A stretch of DNA of 64,000 nucleotides from Sediminitomix flava (GTDB lineage: Bacteria > Bacteroidota > Bacteroidia > Cytophagales > Flammeovirgaceae), in NCBI RefSeq assembly GCF_003149185.1, contig NZ_QGDO01000001.1, forward strand, positions 310,001-374,000. The letters run 5' to 3'. The notes under the pieces were generated by a model. The model was not told the origin of the DNA and did not search any database. It worked only from the letters and a program-made list of their open reading frames with translations. Positions 41,575 to 50,373 of this stretch are shown in pieces. How positions within the stretch are numbered: position 1 is the stretch's first letter; each line of letters starts with the position of its first letter. A program made the position numbers and the translations under genes.

Positions 41575-41735
41575 TTTTTAAAATAGGCATACAGCTCCTT
41601 ACCACGCTAAATCCTCCAATTTAATATGAGGAAAAGATGGTAGGAAATAACATGTTTTCACTTTGTTATAAGACATTACAGTGTTACTCTAAGTAAGAAT
41701 AGCATACTGATTTTAGTCCTAAATCGAAATGGAAA

Positions 41736-42128
41736 TTAGAGCTGAGGAGGTCTTAAAAAAGAAGAATAAAAAGAAGATTTGAGTAAAAATATGACGGTAT
41801 TATAGGTTTTCTTGGCTGAAAATCCACTAACCGACAAAAAGTCTAAGTCAAATAAATTTGAAACCCAAATCGGAAAAGTAGTTGTAACAGTGAAACTTTC
41901 AGCATTAGAAGTCTGATCTGCTTCACCTTCATGCTCAATTGATTTTTTCAGAAAACATTTTCCATTACAAGCCAATTTTGGTCGACTCTTATTGACACAG
42001 AAGTTTTCAGCAATAAAATCTTTTCGGGCTTCATAATCTAACAAAAGTATAGGCATAGACAATGCATTGAGTATTACCACAAGGATACTCATATACAAAG
42101 TGCCATATGTTAGATATTTTTTCACCAC
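41736..42128 (-). CDS. Small membrane protein with C-x9-C-x3-C motif, putative copper operon member
   Basis: A 130-residue protein. Residues about 10-30 form a hydrophobic anchor. The conserved segment CVNKSRPKLACNGKCFLKK places cysteines at 44, 54 and 58 (C-x9-C-x3-C). The remainder is polar and ends in a short hydrophobic and Pro-rich tail (SFLRPPQL). I recognise the pattern as recurrent beside Bacteroidota copper and TonB receptor genes, but no function has been established. The CNGKC element looks like a metal- or thiol-handling site. It lies first in the leftward operon. Confidence 0.7.
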   Translation of the reverse strand: MVKKYLTYGTLYMSILVVILNALSMPILLLDYEARKDFIAENFCVNKSRPKLACNGKCFLKKSIEHEGEADQTSNAESFTVTTTFPIWVSNLFDLDFLSVSGFSAKKTYNTVIFLLKSSFYSSFLRPPQL

Positions 42129-42337
42129 GCTTTTAGATTTTGCACAAAAGAAAGAAGTCAGATTTTTATTTCCAATTGTTTGTAAATAAAAATTTTCAAG
42201 AAAGAAACTTTATCCTTTATTCTATAAAAGTTCATTTCAACACGTTTTTTTAACCTCTAGAAGCGCTTTTTGTTTTTGTTTCACATTTAACACTCACAAT
42301 AATTTTTAATATTAGACTTAAATAGTACAATTCTTGC

Positions 42338-42345
42338 TAATTTTG
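42338..42345 (+). promoter_or_regulatory. Bacteroidota-type -7 box
   Basis: TAATTTTG matches TAnnTTTG, 35 bp before the start of the small barrel gene. Confidence 0.5.
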
Positions 42346-42379
42346 TTCTCTTGGAAAAATCAATTTCAATAATCTTTCT

Positions 42380-42892
42380 ATGAAAAAATTAATTAGCTTT
42401 TTAGCGCTAGCATTCTTGTCTTTATCGGTATTCGCAACTGAAACTGATGGAGATGGTGATAAAAGTAACAGCCAAAATAAAAAAGGTGCTCAACAAGTAA
42501 ATATGAGCGGAATGGAGCTTGGTCTTCGCCTTACGGATGGCTGGAATGCTGGTATTGATTTCGTTTACAACTTAGGTGGTGCTAATCGTATCCATGCAGG
42601 TATGACCTTCGGAAGTGGAGGAGTTGGCTTGGAAGGATTCTATGACTGGAATTTTGTAGTAGATCAAAAAATCAAATTTTATGTAGGTCCTGGTGTTGGT
42701 TTAGGTCTACATGATGACTTCACTCTAGGTATTGGTGGTGAAGGTGGTGTTGAATACCAATTCAACGCTCCAATTACAGTTGGTTTCGACTGGAGACCAA
42801 TGCTTAACTTCTTTGGAAATAACGGAGAAGGAGGAAGTAACACAAACTTTAACGCTGGTAACTTCGGCGTTAATGTTCGTTACAGATTCTAA
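42380..42892 (+). CDS. Small outer-membrane beta-barrel protein
   Basis: A 170-residue exported protein with a signal peptide (cleavage near VFA, residue 20). After a polar Asp/Ser/Asn/Lys-rich spacer (residues 21-40) come about eight alternating strands rich in Gly and aromatic residues (MELGLRLTDG, HAGMTFGSGGVGLEGFYDWNF, KFYVGPGVGLGLH). It ends in an aromatic residue (NVRYRF), the outer-membrane insertion signal. No family-specific function is visible. A terminator shared with the convergent dioxygenase gene follows. Confidence 0.8.
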   Translation: MKKLISFLALAFLSLSVFATETDGDGDKSNSQNKKGAQQVNMSGMELGLRLTDGWNAGIDFVYNLGGANRIHAGMTFGSGGVGLEGFYDWNFVVDQKIKFYVGPGVGLGLHDDFTLGIGGEGGVEYQFNAPITVGFDWRPMLNFFGNNGEGGSNTNFNAGNFGVNVRYRF

Positions 42893-42913
42893 TCTCTCGA
42901 TATAAAAAAATTG

Positions 42914-42945
42914 AAAGCCTTCAAGTCTGATGACCTGAAGGCTTT
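42914..42945. terminator. Bidirectional terminator
   Basis: The arms aaagccttcaagtc (42914-42927) and gacctgaaggcttt (42932-42945) pair over 14 bp with one mismatch, between convergent genes and flanked by A and T runs. Confidence 0.88.
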
Positions 42946-42949
42946 TTTA

Positions 42950-44113
42950 TTATTCTTGCCAGCTATATGGATAATCTTTATCTACATATTCCATTCCTTG
43001 TTCTGTCACATAAAGTGGCCCAAAGGTATCAAGCATAACCGCGTACTCTTCCGTTTCTTTTGCTCCTATACTTTTTTCAATAGTACCTGGGTGCGGTCCG
43101 TGTGGTAAACCTCCTGGATGAAGGGTAAAACTACCTCTGTCGATTCCCTTCCTACTCATAAAATTCCCTTCTACATAATACAAGACTTCATCTGAATCTA
43201 TGTTTGAATGGTTGTAAGGCGCTGGAATTGCATCTGGATGATAGTCAAATAACCTTGGGACAAATGAACAAATAACAAAAGCATTTCTAGCTTGGAAAGT
43301 CTGATGTACGGGAGGCGGCTGATGGATTCTTCCTGTTATTGGCTCAAAATCATAAATTGAGAATGTATAAGGGAAAAGAAAACCATCCCAACCAACTACA
43401 TCTAAAGGTGAAAAATCATAGACATACTGATGAAGATACCCTCCTTTTTTAATCTGAATTAATGTTTCCTTGTCTTCATTTTCTACCAATAATTCAGATG
43501 GTGGATGAATATCACGCTCACAGTATGGAGAATGTTCCTCTAATTGACCAAGTTCATTTCGATAACGACTCACTGTTTCTATTGGAACCTTTGAATCAAT
43601 CACTAACAATCGAACAGGGTCTTCATCAAAGGAAAGTTTATAAATTGTTGTTCTAGGTATTACTACATAATCCCCTTGTTGGATCCTAAGTTTTCCAAAC
43701 TGAGAAATGAGCCAACCACTTCCTTCATGTACAAATAAAAGTTCATCCCCATCAGCATTTTTATAGAAATAGTCCATTTCCTTTTCTGTAGGACAACAAA
43801 TTCCCATTTCTACATCTTTATTTGCCAAAAGCATCTTACGCGCATCCAAATAATCTTCTCCTGTAAACTCTATATTTGAAGTTTTCAGATGAGTTTGTAA
43901 GAGTCCGTATTCATCTACAATCCTATTTCTGTAAGGAATTGGTTTTCTCACCTCCCTCACATTTGTAGGCTGTCTGTGATGATACAAATTTGAATAAATG
44001 CCAGAAAATCCTTTGGAGCTTACTAGCTCTTCTCTATAAAGACTCCCATCAGGTTTTCGGAATTGGGTATGCCTTTTTTTAGGGATTTCTCCCATTCTAT
44101 AATAGTAAGTCAT
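42950..44113 (-). CDS. hmgA: Homogentisate 1,2-dioxygenase
   Basis: A 387-residue cupin dioxygenase. It opens homogentisate to maleylacetoacetate in tyrosine and phenylalanine breakdown. The N-terminal MTYYYRMGEIPKKRHTQFRK resembles the family start. The iron site should be formed by H302 (NHSNIDSDE), E309 and H338 in LHPGGLPHGPHPG, with H332 as the companion His; the spacing of H332 and H338 matches the human enzyme. The length is shorter than the human form (445) but normal for Bacteroidota. No other gene of the pathway is nearby. Confidence 0.88.
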   Translation of the reverse strand: MTYYYRMGEIPKKRHTQFRKPDGSLYREELVSSKGFSGIYSNLYHHRQPTNVREVRKPIPYRNRIVDEYGLLQTHLKTSNIEFTGEDYLDARKMLLANKDVEMGICCPTEKEMDYFYKNADGDELLFVHEGSGWLISQFGKLRIQQGDYVVIPRTTIYKLSFDEDPVRLLVIDSKVPIETVSRYRNELGQLEEHSPYCERDIHPPSELLVENEDKETLIQIKKGGYLHQYVYDFSPLDVVGWDGFLFPYTFSIYDFEPITGRIHQPPPVHQTFQARNAFVICSFVPRLFDYHPDAIPAPYNHSNIDSDEVLYYVEGNFMSRKGIDRGSFTLHPGGLPHGPHPGTIEKSIGAKETEEYAVMLDTFGPLYVTEQGMEYVDKDYPYSWQE

Positions 44114-44242
44114 TGAGTTGGTGTTTATGGTTTCTATTGTGTTGTTTTCGATACTTTAGAGCAAACCTTTTCGTATACTTGGGGTTGTATAAGCAAAAGC
44201 ATCTAATTGATCGTTCTTACAAAATCACAAAAAATTACATAT

Positions 44243-44455
44243 ATGACAACACAAGAACCAAAAAACAGTAATCGCCTGAAGGAGTATTTCTCTTTTGGAG
44301 ATGTTTTCCGTTACATTTTTGGTATTTTTTCTAAGCGAAAAGGAGAAAAACCTAATTTGAGTTTGAGAATGATGCATGGTGTAAATAAGATTTCAATACT
44401 CATGTTCTTCATTGCTGTTTTGGTTATAATTTTCAGACAACTATTCCTCCGATAA
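44243..44455 (+). CDS. Small conserved membrane protein, possibly DUF6728-like
   Basis: I place the start at the ATG at 44243 (70 residues); an in-frame ATG 36 bp earlier is less likely. A polar N-terminus with YFSFGDVFRYIF leads to a basic stretch (SKRKGEKPN), then MMHGVNKISILMFFIAVLVIIFRQLFLR, a single C-terminal transmembrane helix. This looks like the small Bacteroidota-specific family annotated as DUF6728, recalled from memory and not verified. Function is unknown. It precedes the cytidylate-kinase-like gene by 92 bp. Confidence 0.65.
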   Translation: MTTQEPKNSNRLKEYFSFGDVFRYIFGIFSKRKGEKPNLSLRMMHGVNKISILMFFIAVLVIIFRQLFLR

Positions 44456-44547
44456 TATATTAATCCACAAGCTGTTATTTTGGGTATAAATCTAAATTTA
44501 TGCCCATTTTTTTTGTATCTTAAGGTTAACCAAAAACCACTAACCCT

Positions 44548-45276
44548 ATGGATACAGCACTATTCAAATACATCTCTGATCGTATCAAACATGATCAAAT
44601 GGCTGAAGATCAAAGCCAAGGCGTAAACACGCAATCAAAGCCAATCATTACTATTTCTCGTACATTTGGTTGCAATGCAGAAGAAATCTGTAAAGGTTTA
44701 ACTGACCACTTCAACAAAGAACTAAAAGCTTCCGGCTCCGAGGAAGAACCTTGGATTTATGTCAACAAGACTATTTTAAATAAAGTATCAGAAAAAATGG
44801 GTGTTGACCCTCACTTTGTCAACAATGCAAGCACCCCTGAAGAACGAGACATTGTTCAGTTTTTGATGATGACTTTCTCAAAAGATTATAACACTCTTGA
44901 CAGCAAACTGAACAAAGCCCTAAGAAAAACTACTAATTCCTATCTGACAAGAGGTAATGTAATCTTGATTGGACGAGGAGGCGTTGTATTCACAAAGAAT
45001 AACCCTACGAGTCTGAATGTAAGAATCTCAGCACCTTTTGAGTGGAGAGCACAAAGGATTAGTGTCACTAAAGACATTTCTTATAAAGAAGCGAGTAAGC
45101 TTGTGAAAGAAATGGATGAAAAAAGGGATAACCTCATGAAGTTCTTAGACCCAGACTTCAAAAGCGAATACTTTGACATTGGTTTCAACCGTAAAACGAT
45201 GAACACACAATTCATTGTAAATTCTATTATAACAGCCTTCAACGAAAAGGTAGAAGATACATCGGATAAATATTAA
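44548..45276 (+). CDS. Cytidylate-kinase-like P-loop protein
   Basis: A 242-residue protein of the cytidylate-kinase-like family. It has ITISRTFGCNAEEICKGL where the P-loop should be, with FGCNAEE instead of the usual G-x4-GK-S/T, followed by a LID-like region near RGNVILIGRGGVVF and FEWRAQRISV. The family is widespread in Bacteroidota and unrelated to the housekeeping Cmk by genome context; its substrate is not established. Only a short gap follows before the next lipoprotein gene, so the two may be cotranscribed. Confidence 0.85.
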   Translation: MDTALFKYISDRIKHDQMAEDQSQGVNTQSKPIITISRTFGCNAEEICKGLTDHFNKELKASGSEEEPWIYVNKTILNKVSEKMGVDPHFVNNASTPEERDIVQFLMMTFSKDYNTLDSKLNKALRKTTNSYLTRGNVILIGRGGVVFTKNNPTSLNVRISAPFEWRAQRISVTKDISYKEASKLVKEMDEKRDNLMKFLDPDFKSEYFDIGFNRKTMNTQFIVNSIITAFNEKVEDTSDKY

Positions 45277-45319
45277 TCCGATATTCTTAAAAACTCAATC
45301 ACAACTTTCACTAACAACA

Positions 45320-46363
45320 ATGTCTGTAAAAGTTCTTACTCCTTTTATTCTGGTGTTCTTATGGGCTTGTAGTCAACAGTCTTCTGAACATGTAAAGCAA
45401 GAACCCATTTTAGAACCTAGTACCTCATTTAATACTTATTGGTACAATTCTAAGGCTGAAATAACTTCTTACCACTTAGAACAACCTCGTTATGGAGAAT
45501 ATAGAAGTGGAAATGCTGTACTTATTTTTGTGACAGAGCCATTTAGTAAAACTCGATTTGTCAAACTCGATCAACCGGATAAAAAAGATGGTGTATCTGT
45601 TCTTAAATGCAATTTGATGAAGAATTTTGATACTGGAATTTATCCTTATTCTTTGATGCAGTCAGTTTTTACACCTGTGACCTCTTATCAGATACCAGCA
45701 AGTTTAAAACTTACTTTATCTAACCAAGAATGGTGTGGGCAGTATTTTACAAGCATCATGAATCAAGATGATTATTTATCTTATTTTTCTCAATCCTATT
45801 TTGAAGGAGAAGAATTGATAAAGAAAAAAATGCCAAAATATCTACTTGAAGATGAAGTTTGGAATATTATCAGAATTAATCCTGACGAACTTCCTGAAGG
45901 TGATCAAATGGTTATTCCATCTATGCTTACACAACAAATGAGACATAAAGAGTTGAAAGCAGAAAAGGCCACACTTTCTTTATTTCAAAACCCTCAAGAT
46001 TCTAGTTTATACACCTATCGAATAGTTTATCATTCCATAAATCGAGAATTGAAGATTCATTTCAAAAGTGCTTTTCCTCATGAAATCCAATCTTGGGAAG
46101 AAACCTTTATCAGTGGAAATGGGAAAAATGCTCAACCTATGACAGCCAAAGCGACTCTGAACAAGCGAATGATGGTTGATTATTGGAATAAGAATAGAAA
46201 TGAAGATGCTTACCTAAGAGGATCAGAAGGACTGAATATTGACAAATCTCAGAATATAGAATTTCCTAGCGTATTAAATGGAACACTAGAGCAAAAGACA
46301 CATCAGAGTAATTTTATAAAATTCCCTGATAGTCAATCTTCAGAAAAAAGCCCTTTGAAATAA
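45320..46363 (+). CDS. Conserved lipoprotein, function unknown
   Basis: A 347-residue exported protein; the signal sequence ends at FLWACSQQ with a lipobox Cys at residue 17. Conserved features are YWYNSKAEITSYHLEQPRYGEYRSGNAVLIFVTEPFS near the N-terminus, TGIYPYSLMQSVFTPV and NQEWCGQYF. I recall homologues in Flavobacteria carrying the label septum-formation inhibitor Maf, but this sequence has no Maf fold and is exported, so I do not use that name. It lies 43 bp after the cytidylate-kinase-like gene. Confidence 0.8.
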   Translation: MSVKVLTPFILVFLWACSQQSSEHVKQEPILEPSTSFNTYWYNSKAEITSYHLEQPRYGEYRSGNAVLIFVTEPFSKTRFVKLDQPDKKDGVSVLKCNLMKNFDTGIYPYSLMQSVFTPVTSYQIPASLKLTLSNQEWCGQYFTSIMNQDDYLSYFSQSYFEGEELIKKKMPKYLLEDEVWNIIRINPDELPEGDQMVIPSMLTQQMRHKELKAEKATLSLFQNPQDSSLYTYRIVYHSINRELKIHFKSAFPHEIQSWEETFISGNGKNAQPMTAKATLNKRMMVDYWNKNRNEDAYLRGSEGLNIDKSQNIEFPSVLNGTLEQKTHQSNFIKFPDSQSSEKSPLK

Positions 46364-46721
46364 TAGCAAATAAAAAAATCCTTTGTGTACGTATGCACAA
46401 AGGATTTAGTCAGATAATGTCAGTCTTAGATTATCAAAAAACGATTTATACTTTTTATCCATCAACGACCAAATTTTAGGATAATAGGCGTATAAAGCCT
46501 TGTATTTTAACGACCAAGTTAAACAATTTCTTTGCTTTCAATAATCGATCTATCAACTCTTTCTAAGCTTATTGATATCTCAAAGGTAGATAAAAATTTC
46601 ATAAAAGTGAACGTTCATTCATTATTTTAACATTTATTTTTTGAAAAATTTCATTTTCATAAAAATACACACGAAAGTACTGGTTCTCACGTTGGTATTA
46701 TAAGTACCAAGATCTATTGCT
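46364..46721. other. Non-coding gap with hairpin and short palindrome
   Basis: A 358-bp gap with no gene. A perfect 12-bp hairpin (aaatcctttgtg 46376-46387 and cacaaaggattt 46396-46407) has its A-run on the left, so the U-tract lies on the minus strand although both neighbours are on the plus strand. The 10-bp palindrome tgaacgttca lies at 46608-46617, and aacgaccaa occurs twice (about 46466 and 46509). The palindrome could be an operator for the next small gene. Confidence 0.55.
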
Positions 46722-46931
46722 ATGTCTGTTTTTTCTCAATCTGATTTACTCATTTTATATCTATTTAAAGAAATGGATACAAATGAAGAAGATCAATTCA
46801 TGGATGAACTTCATTTGAATAGGGAAACCCTAGAGGCACTCCGTTCATATGAAAAAACTTTACACCAACTAGATGAATTGAATCTTTCTCCTTCAAAGGA
46901 TTGTATTGATGCCATTTTAAAAAAGGCATAA
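46722..46931 (+). CDS. Small helical protein, function unknown
   Basis: A 69-residue acidic protein, entirely helical in appearance: LLILYLFKEMDTNEEDQF, EALRSYEKTLHQLDEL and a C-terminal CIDAILKKA. I recall similar small proteins, starting with a (L/I)xxYLFxEM(D/T)xEE motif, across Bacteroidota, where the start resembles the N-terminus of anti-sigma factors. That resemblance is weak and no function is proposed. It has a long leader and its own terminator, which supports a real gene. Confidence 0.65.
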   Translation: MSVFSQSDLLILYLFKEMDTNEEDQFMDELHLNRETLEALRSYEKTLHQLDELNLSPSKDCIDAILKKA

Positions 46932-46965
46932 AAAAAGGTATACTGTGTTACAGCATACCTTTTTT
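46930..46965. terminator. Terminator between small protein and DUF819 genes
   Basis: The arms at 46930-46944 and 46951-46965 pair over 15 positions with one mismatch, with A6 and T6 ends, between convergent genes. Confidence 0.85.
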
Positions 46966-46985
46966 CATTTATTGGTACTTGAGTC

Positions 46986-48239
46986 TTAAGGAGAGACAAG
47001 TTGCATAAGTTGCGCACAAATAATTGCGCCATAAGTACCTAAAGCATAACCCAAAACAGCTAACAATACACCAACAGGGGCTAATGATGGATGAAAAGCT
47101 GAAGCTACAACTGGTGCCGAAGCTGCACCTCCTACATTTGCTTTACTACCAACAGCTAAGAAGAAGAATGGTGCTCTAATCGCTTTTGCAACAGCTACAA
47201 GTAATGCAACATGAAGCCCCATCCATAGAAGACCTACTACCAAAAGCCCTGGATTTTCCAATGTTTTCGTTATATCCATCTTCATCCCGATTGTGGCCAC
47301 TAGAATATAGATGAACACACTTCCCATTTTAGAAGCTCCAGCACCTTCAAGTTGTCTTGCTTTTGTAAATGACAACGCCAAACCAATTGTCGTTGATACG
47401 ACTACGATCCAAAAAAAAGCACTAGTCAATACTGTTCCTTCGAATTGTGTAAACCCGCCGAAAAACTTCACAAAAGTTTCTGAAGCCATGTGAGAAAAAC
47501 CAACAGCACCAAAAGCAATACCTCCAATCAAAATTAGATCTTTTAAGGTTGGCACTCTAGTTATACTATTTTGATAACTTTCCACATTATTTTTCAAAGT
47601 CTCAATTGCTGAAGCATCTGCTTTAAGCCATTTATCAATTTTCTTAGACTTCCCTACTCCATAAAGAATAAATGCCATCCAAATATTCGCTACGATAATA
47701 TCTACTGCCACCATACCAGAATACAAAGTCTGGTCATACTTATAGATTTCTAACATGGCAGTCTGGTTTGCGCCACCACCAATCCAACTTCCTGCAAGAG
47801 TAGCTAAACCTCTCCAAACTTCTGTAGCTCCTGCTCCACCAACTGTTTCTGGTGAGAAAATAGAAACAATAAGGATAGCTAAAGGTCCTCCCAATACAAT
47901 ACCTACTGTAGCAGTAAAGAACATGATCAAACTCTTAGGACCAAGTCTCATGATACCTTTCATATCAATACTCAGTGTCATAAGTACCAAACTGGCAGGC
48001 AAAAGATAATTTTTGGCTACGCTATAAAGATTTGAATAATCCTTTGATATGATATTCGCGGAATTCAATAATGAAGGGATTAAGTAACACATTAAAAGTG
48101 CTGGTACTACCTTATAGAATGATTTCCATATCTTATTTTCTGATTGTGAGGTATGAAACACAAAAGCCAATGCCAACATCAGTATTCCAAATACGATTGC
48201 ATCATTGGTAAAAAGAGGTGCTATGTTTTCCTGCGTCAT
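46986..48239 (-). CDS. DUF819 membrane protein (YjcL-like)
   Basis: A 417-residue polytopic membrane protein with about ten hydrophobic helices. Conserved DUF819 features include the SYxNxx-like N-terminal helix, LPASLVLMTLSIDMKGI, AGSWIGGGANQTAM and SKANVGGAASAPVVASAF. The paired Gly-rich reentrant segments resemble those of sodium-dependent carriers of the bile-acid/arsenite superfamily. Substrate is unknown. It is monocistronic. Confidence 0.88.
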   Translation of the reverse strand: MTQENIAPLFTNDAIVFGILMLALAFVFHTSQSENKIWKSFYKVVPALLMCYLIPSLLNSANIISKDYSNLYSVAKNYLLPASLVLMTLSIDMKGIMRLGPKSLIMFFTATVGIVLGGPLAILIVSIFSPETVGGAGATEVWRGLATLAGSWIGGGANQTAMLEIYKYDQTLYSGMVAVDIIVANIWMAFILYGVGKSKKIDKWLKADASAIETLKNNVESYQNSITRVPTLKDLILIGGIAFGAVGFSHMASETFVKFFGGFTQFEGTVLTSAFFWIVVVSTTIGLALSFTKARQLEGAGASKMGSVFIYILVATIGMKMDITKTLENPGLLVVGLLWMGLHVALLVAVAKAIRAPFFFLAVGSKANVGGAASAPVVASAFHPSLAPVGVLLAVLGYALGTYGAIICAQLMQLVSP

Positions 48240-48461
48240 TTCTTTTATGGTTTATCAAAATTTTATCTTGCTAAAATAAAATTCAAAAATACGGCTTTAT
48301 CTCAACTTTTCTTCACCAGATTCAGTGAATGCTAAAAAATATCAAACATTTCAGAAAAAATTAGATTAACTTAAGAACGTGAATCTAATATTTGAAAATA
48401 GATTCCACTATTAACAGTTTATGTTTTAAACCATAAACGTCAAACCAAGAATCGTAGAGAG

Positions 48462-49244
48462 GTGGAACTGAACGCAATTGAGAATAAAGTCCTAAATGAC
48501 TTAAAGATAAAGCAAGAGGAAACTTTTGTGAAAATTGAAAATGGACATGTAATTGAGTTGAACTTATCAGACAAAGGATTACCTGTCTTCCCTAAAGAGT
48601 TGGTTGCTCTTGAAAAACTTGAAAAAATTAACCTATCTAAAAATAAACTTTGGAACTTTCCACTGGAGCTTACCCAATTTAAACACCTCAAAGAAGTAAC
48701 GATTAGTAACAATAAGTTATGGGAATTACCTTCTGAAGTAGCTGAAATTCCTTCGTTACGAGTATTAGACCTTAAAGAAAATGAGCTTTGGAAATTACCA
48801 AATAGTATTGGTCGTTTAGAAAAACTTGAAGTTTTGGAACTTGGAGGAAATCCATTACAGGAACTGGCTGATGAAGTCGGAAATTTAGCTCAGCTTAATA
48901 CGCTAGATATTAGTACGACCAAACTTTGGAGGTTACCTGATACTCTAGGAAAGTTGAAGTCTTTAAAAAGATTAGACCTTTCAAATAATCAGTTTAAAGA
49001 AGCTCCTTCCGTGATTGAAGAACTTAGCTCGTTAGAGGAACTTAACCTTTCTAAAAACCAGCTTTGGGAATTACCAGATTGGTTAGAAAACTTAGTTAAA
49101 CTGAAAACTCTGGAAGCTTCAGACAATAAAATTTGGGGACTTGTAGATAACTTAAAGAAACTTACTAAACTTAGTAACATTAATCTGAAAGGAAATAAGA
49201 TTCTTAATTTGCCAAATTGGGCAAAAGCAATTACTAAGAATTAA
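48462..49244 (+). CDS. Leucine-rich-repeat protein with conserved LWxLP units
   Basis: A 260-residue cytoplasmic protein with no signal peptide. The start is a GTG at 48462; no ATG lies in frame between an upstream TAG at 48399 and the repeats. About eight 23-residue LRR units occupy residues about 30-255 with consensus LxxLxxLxLSxNxLWxLPxxLxxL. The Trp in LWNFP, LWELP, LWKLP, LWRLP and LWELP is unusually regular. LRR arrays of this type bind protein or small ligands. No catalytic domain is attached. A bidirectional terminator follows. Confidence 0.85.
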   Translation: MELNAIENKVLNDLKIKQEETFVKIENGHVIELNLSDKGLPVFPKELVALEKLEKINLSKNKLWNFPLELTQFKHLKEVTISNNKLWELPSEVAEIPSLRVLDLKENELWKLPNSIGRLEKLEVLELGGNPLQELADEVGNLAQLNTLDISTTKLWRLPDTLGKLKSLKRLDLSNNQFKEAPSVIEELSSLEELNLSKNQLWELPDWLENLVKLKTLEASDNKIWGLVDNLKKLTKLSNINLKGNKILNLPNWAKAITKN

Positions 49245-49248
49245 ACAT

Positions 49249-49284
49249 AAAAAGGCCTCAAGAAGCTTTTCTTGAGACCTTTTT
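49249..49284. terminator. Bidirectional terminator
   Basis: The arms at 49249-49264 and 49269-49284 pair over 16 positions with one mismatch around a 4-nt loop. It lies between the convergent LRR and PorT-like genes. Confidence 0.88.
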
Positions 49285-49310
49285 ATTTAAGTGATTTCAC
49301 AAATTACACT

Positions 49311-50063
49311 TTAGAAAGTATAACCTAAGCCAAACTGGAAGTTTATAGTCTTTTTCCAATCATCTGGAGTTGTATTATCTGCTACATCTGTAAGCCCGTA
49401 TACTACTCTTGAGTTGATGTTGAAGTTCGTATTTGGAATATAATAGGCAGCACCAGCAGTCAAAGCAAAGTCAAATTTCTTGAATTGAGTACCTTCCTCA
49501 ATAGAGTTTGCTGTTGTTTCTGTGATATCAATATCATCGATACCAGCAGGAACTTGGTTACCATCTACTAACAAATGGATGTCTTTTACTTGTGAAGTGC
49601 CATCAAATTCTACTTCTGATCTTGTCAAGAAACTAAATACCGCTCCGGCTTCAATTGCAAAATTCTTTTTTTCTCCTAAGTAATACTGCGCTACTACAGG
49701 GATTGAAAGGTATTCAGTTCTGATGTTAACTCTACCAAGAGTTTCCATTGTACCAAACATATTTTGAGGAAGATCAGGGCTAATCATTGATGCAGGAATA
49801 GTCACATCAGAATTTACATTTGAGTACACACCATGTTGTCCGTATTGCACTTCTAGCTGAACCGCAAATTTTTCTGAAACACGGTAATTTGTGTAGAGTC
49901 CTCCAAATCCGCCAGCTACAAAGCCACCGTCAGGATTTTCTACTCTTAAAGCTGTTACGTTAGCACCACCTTTTACACCAAATGATAATGGGTTAGAAGA
50001 TTCTTGTGCGAATGATACGGACACACCGATCACGCACAATAACATTGTGAAAATTGATTTCAT
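49311..50063 (-). CDS. PorT-like outer-membrane barrel protein
   Basis: A 250-residue exported protein with a signal peptide ending at SFAQ (residue 20). The mature protein begins with the GVKGGANVT segment typical of the OMP_b-brl_2/PorT family and continues with alternating strands (FAVQLEVQYGQHG, EYLSIPVVAQYYLG, FAIEAGAVFSF), ending in an aromatic residue (FGLGYTF). A loop insert around residues 140-180 is acidic. Members are structural or transport barrels. No more specific function is supported. Confidence 0.82.
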   Translation of the reverse strand: MKSIFTMLLCVIGVSVSFAQESSNPLSFGVKGGANVTALRVENPDGGFVAGGFGGLYTNYRVSEKFAVQLEVQYGQHGVYSNVNSDVTIPASMISPDLPQNMFGTMETLGRVNIRTEYLSIPVVAQYYLGEKKNFAIEAGAVFSFLTRSEVEFDGTSQVKDIHLLVDGNQVPAGIDDIDITETTANSIEEGTQFKKFDFALTAGAAYYIPNTNFNINSRVVYGLTDVADNTTPDDWKKTINFQFGLGYTF

Positions 50064-50373
50064 TCTTGGTCGATTTTAAAAATTTCAGTCGTTGATAGAT
50101 CTTTTACAACAGGAGGGCTCTTATTGGTCGTATTCACCTTTCCTATTGGATAACGGCACGCAATAAGCTGATAATTTTTAAAAATTCTATAATTATTTAC
50201 ATATATTGAACTATATTAAACATTCAGATCAAACGAATTAACATTAGACTAACTGCCCATTTTCAAAGAAATATAGCTATTTTCTATATCAGAAAAACAT
50301 AGTTATATTTATCAAGTAATCAATGTTATAACGAGTGATTTTAGGATAGTGGAGATAATAGAACAGACTGATT
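50064..50373. other. Non-coding gap
   Basis: A 310-bp AT-rich gap between divergent genes. I see no open frame, no strong hairpin and no consensus promoter box. It presumably holds the two promoters. Confidence 0.4.

Noticed and set aside
45320-46363. Septum-formation inhibitor Maf label
   Set aside because: The protein is exported with a lipobox and lacks the Maf/ITPase fold motifs; I regard the label on homologues as an error carried forward.
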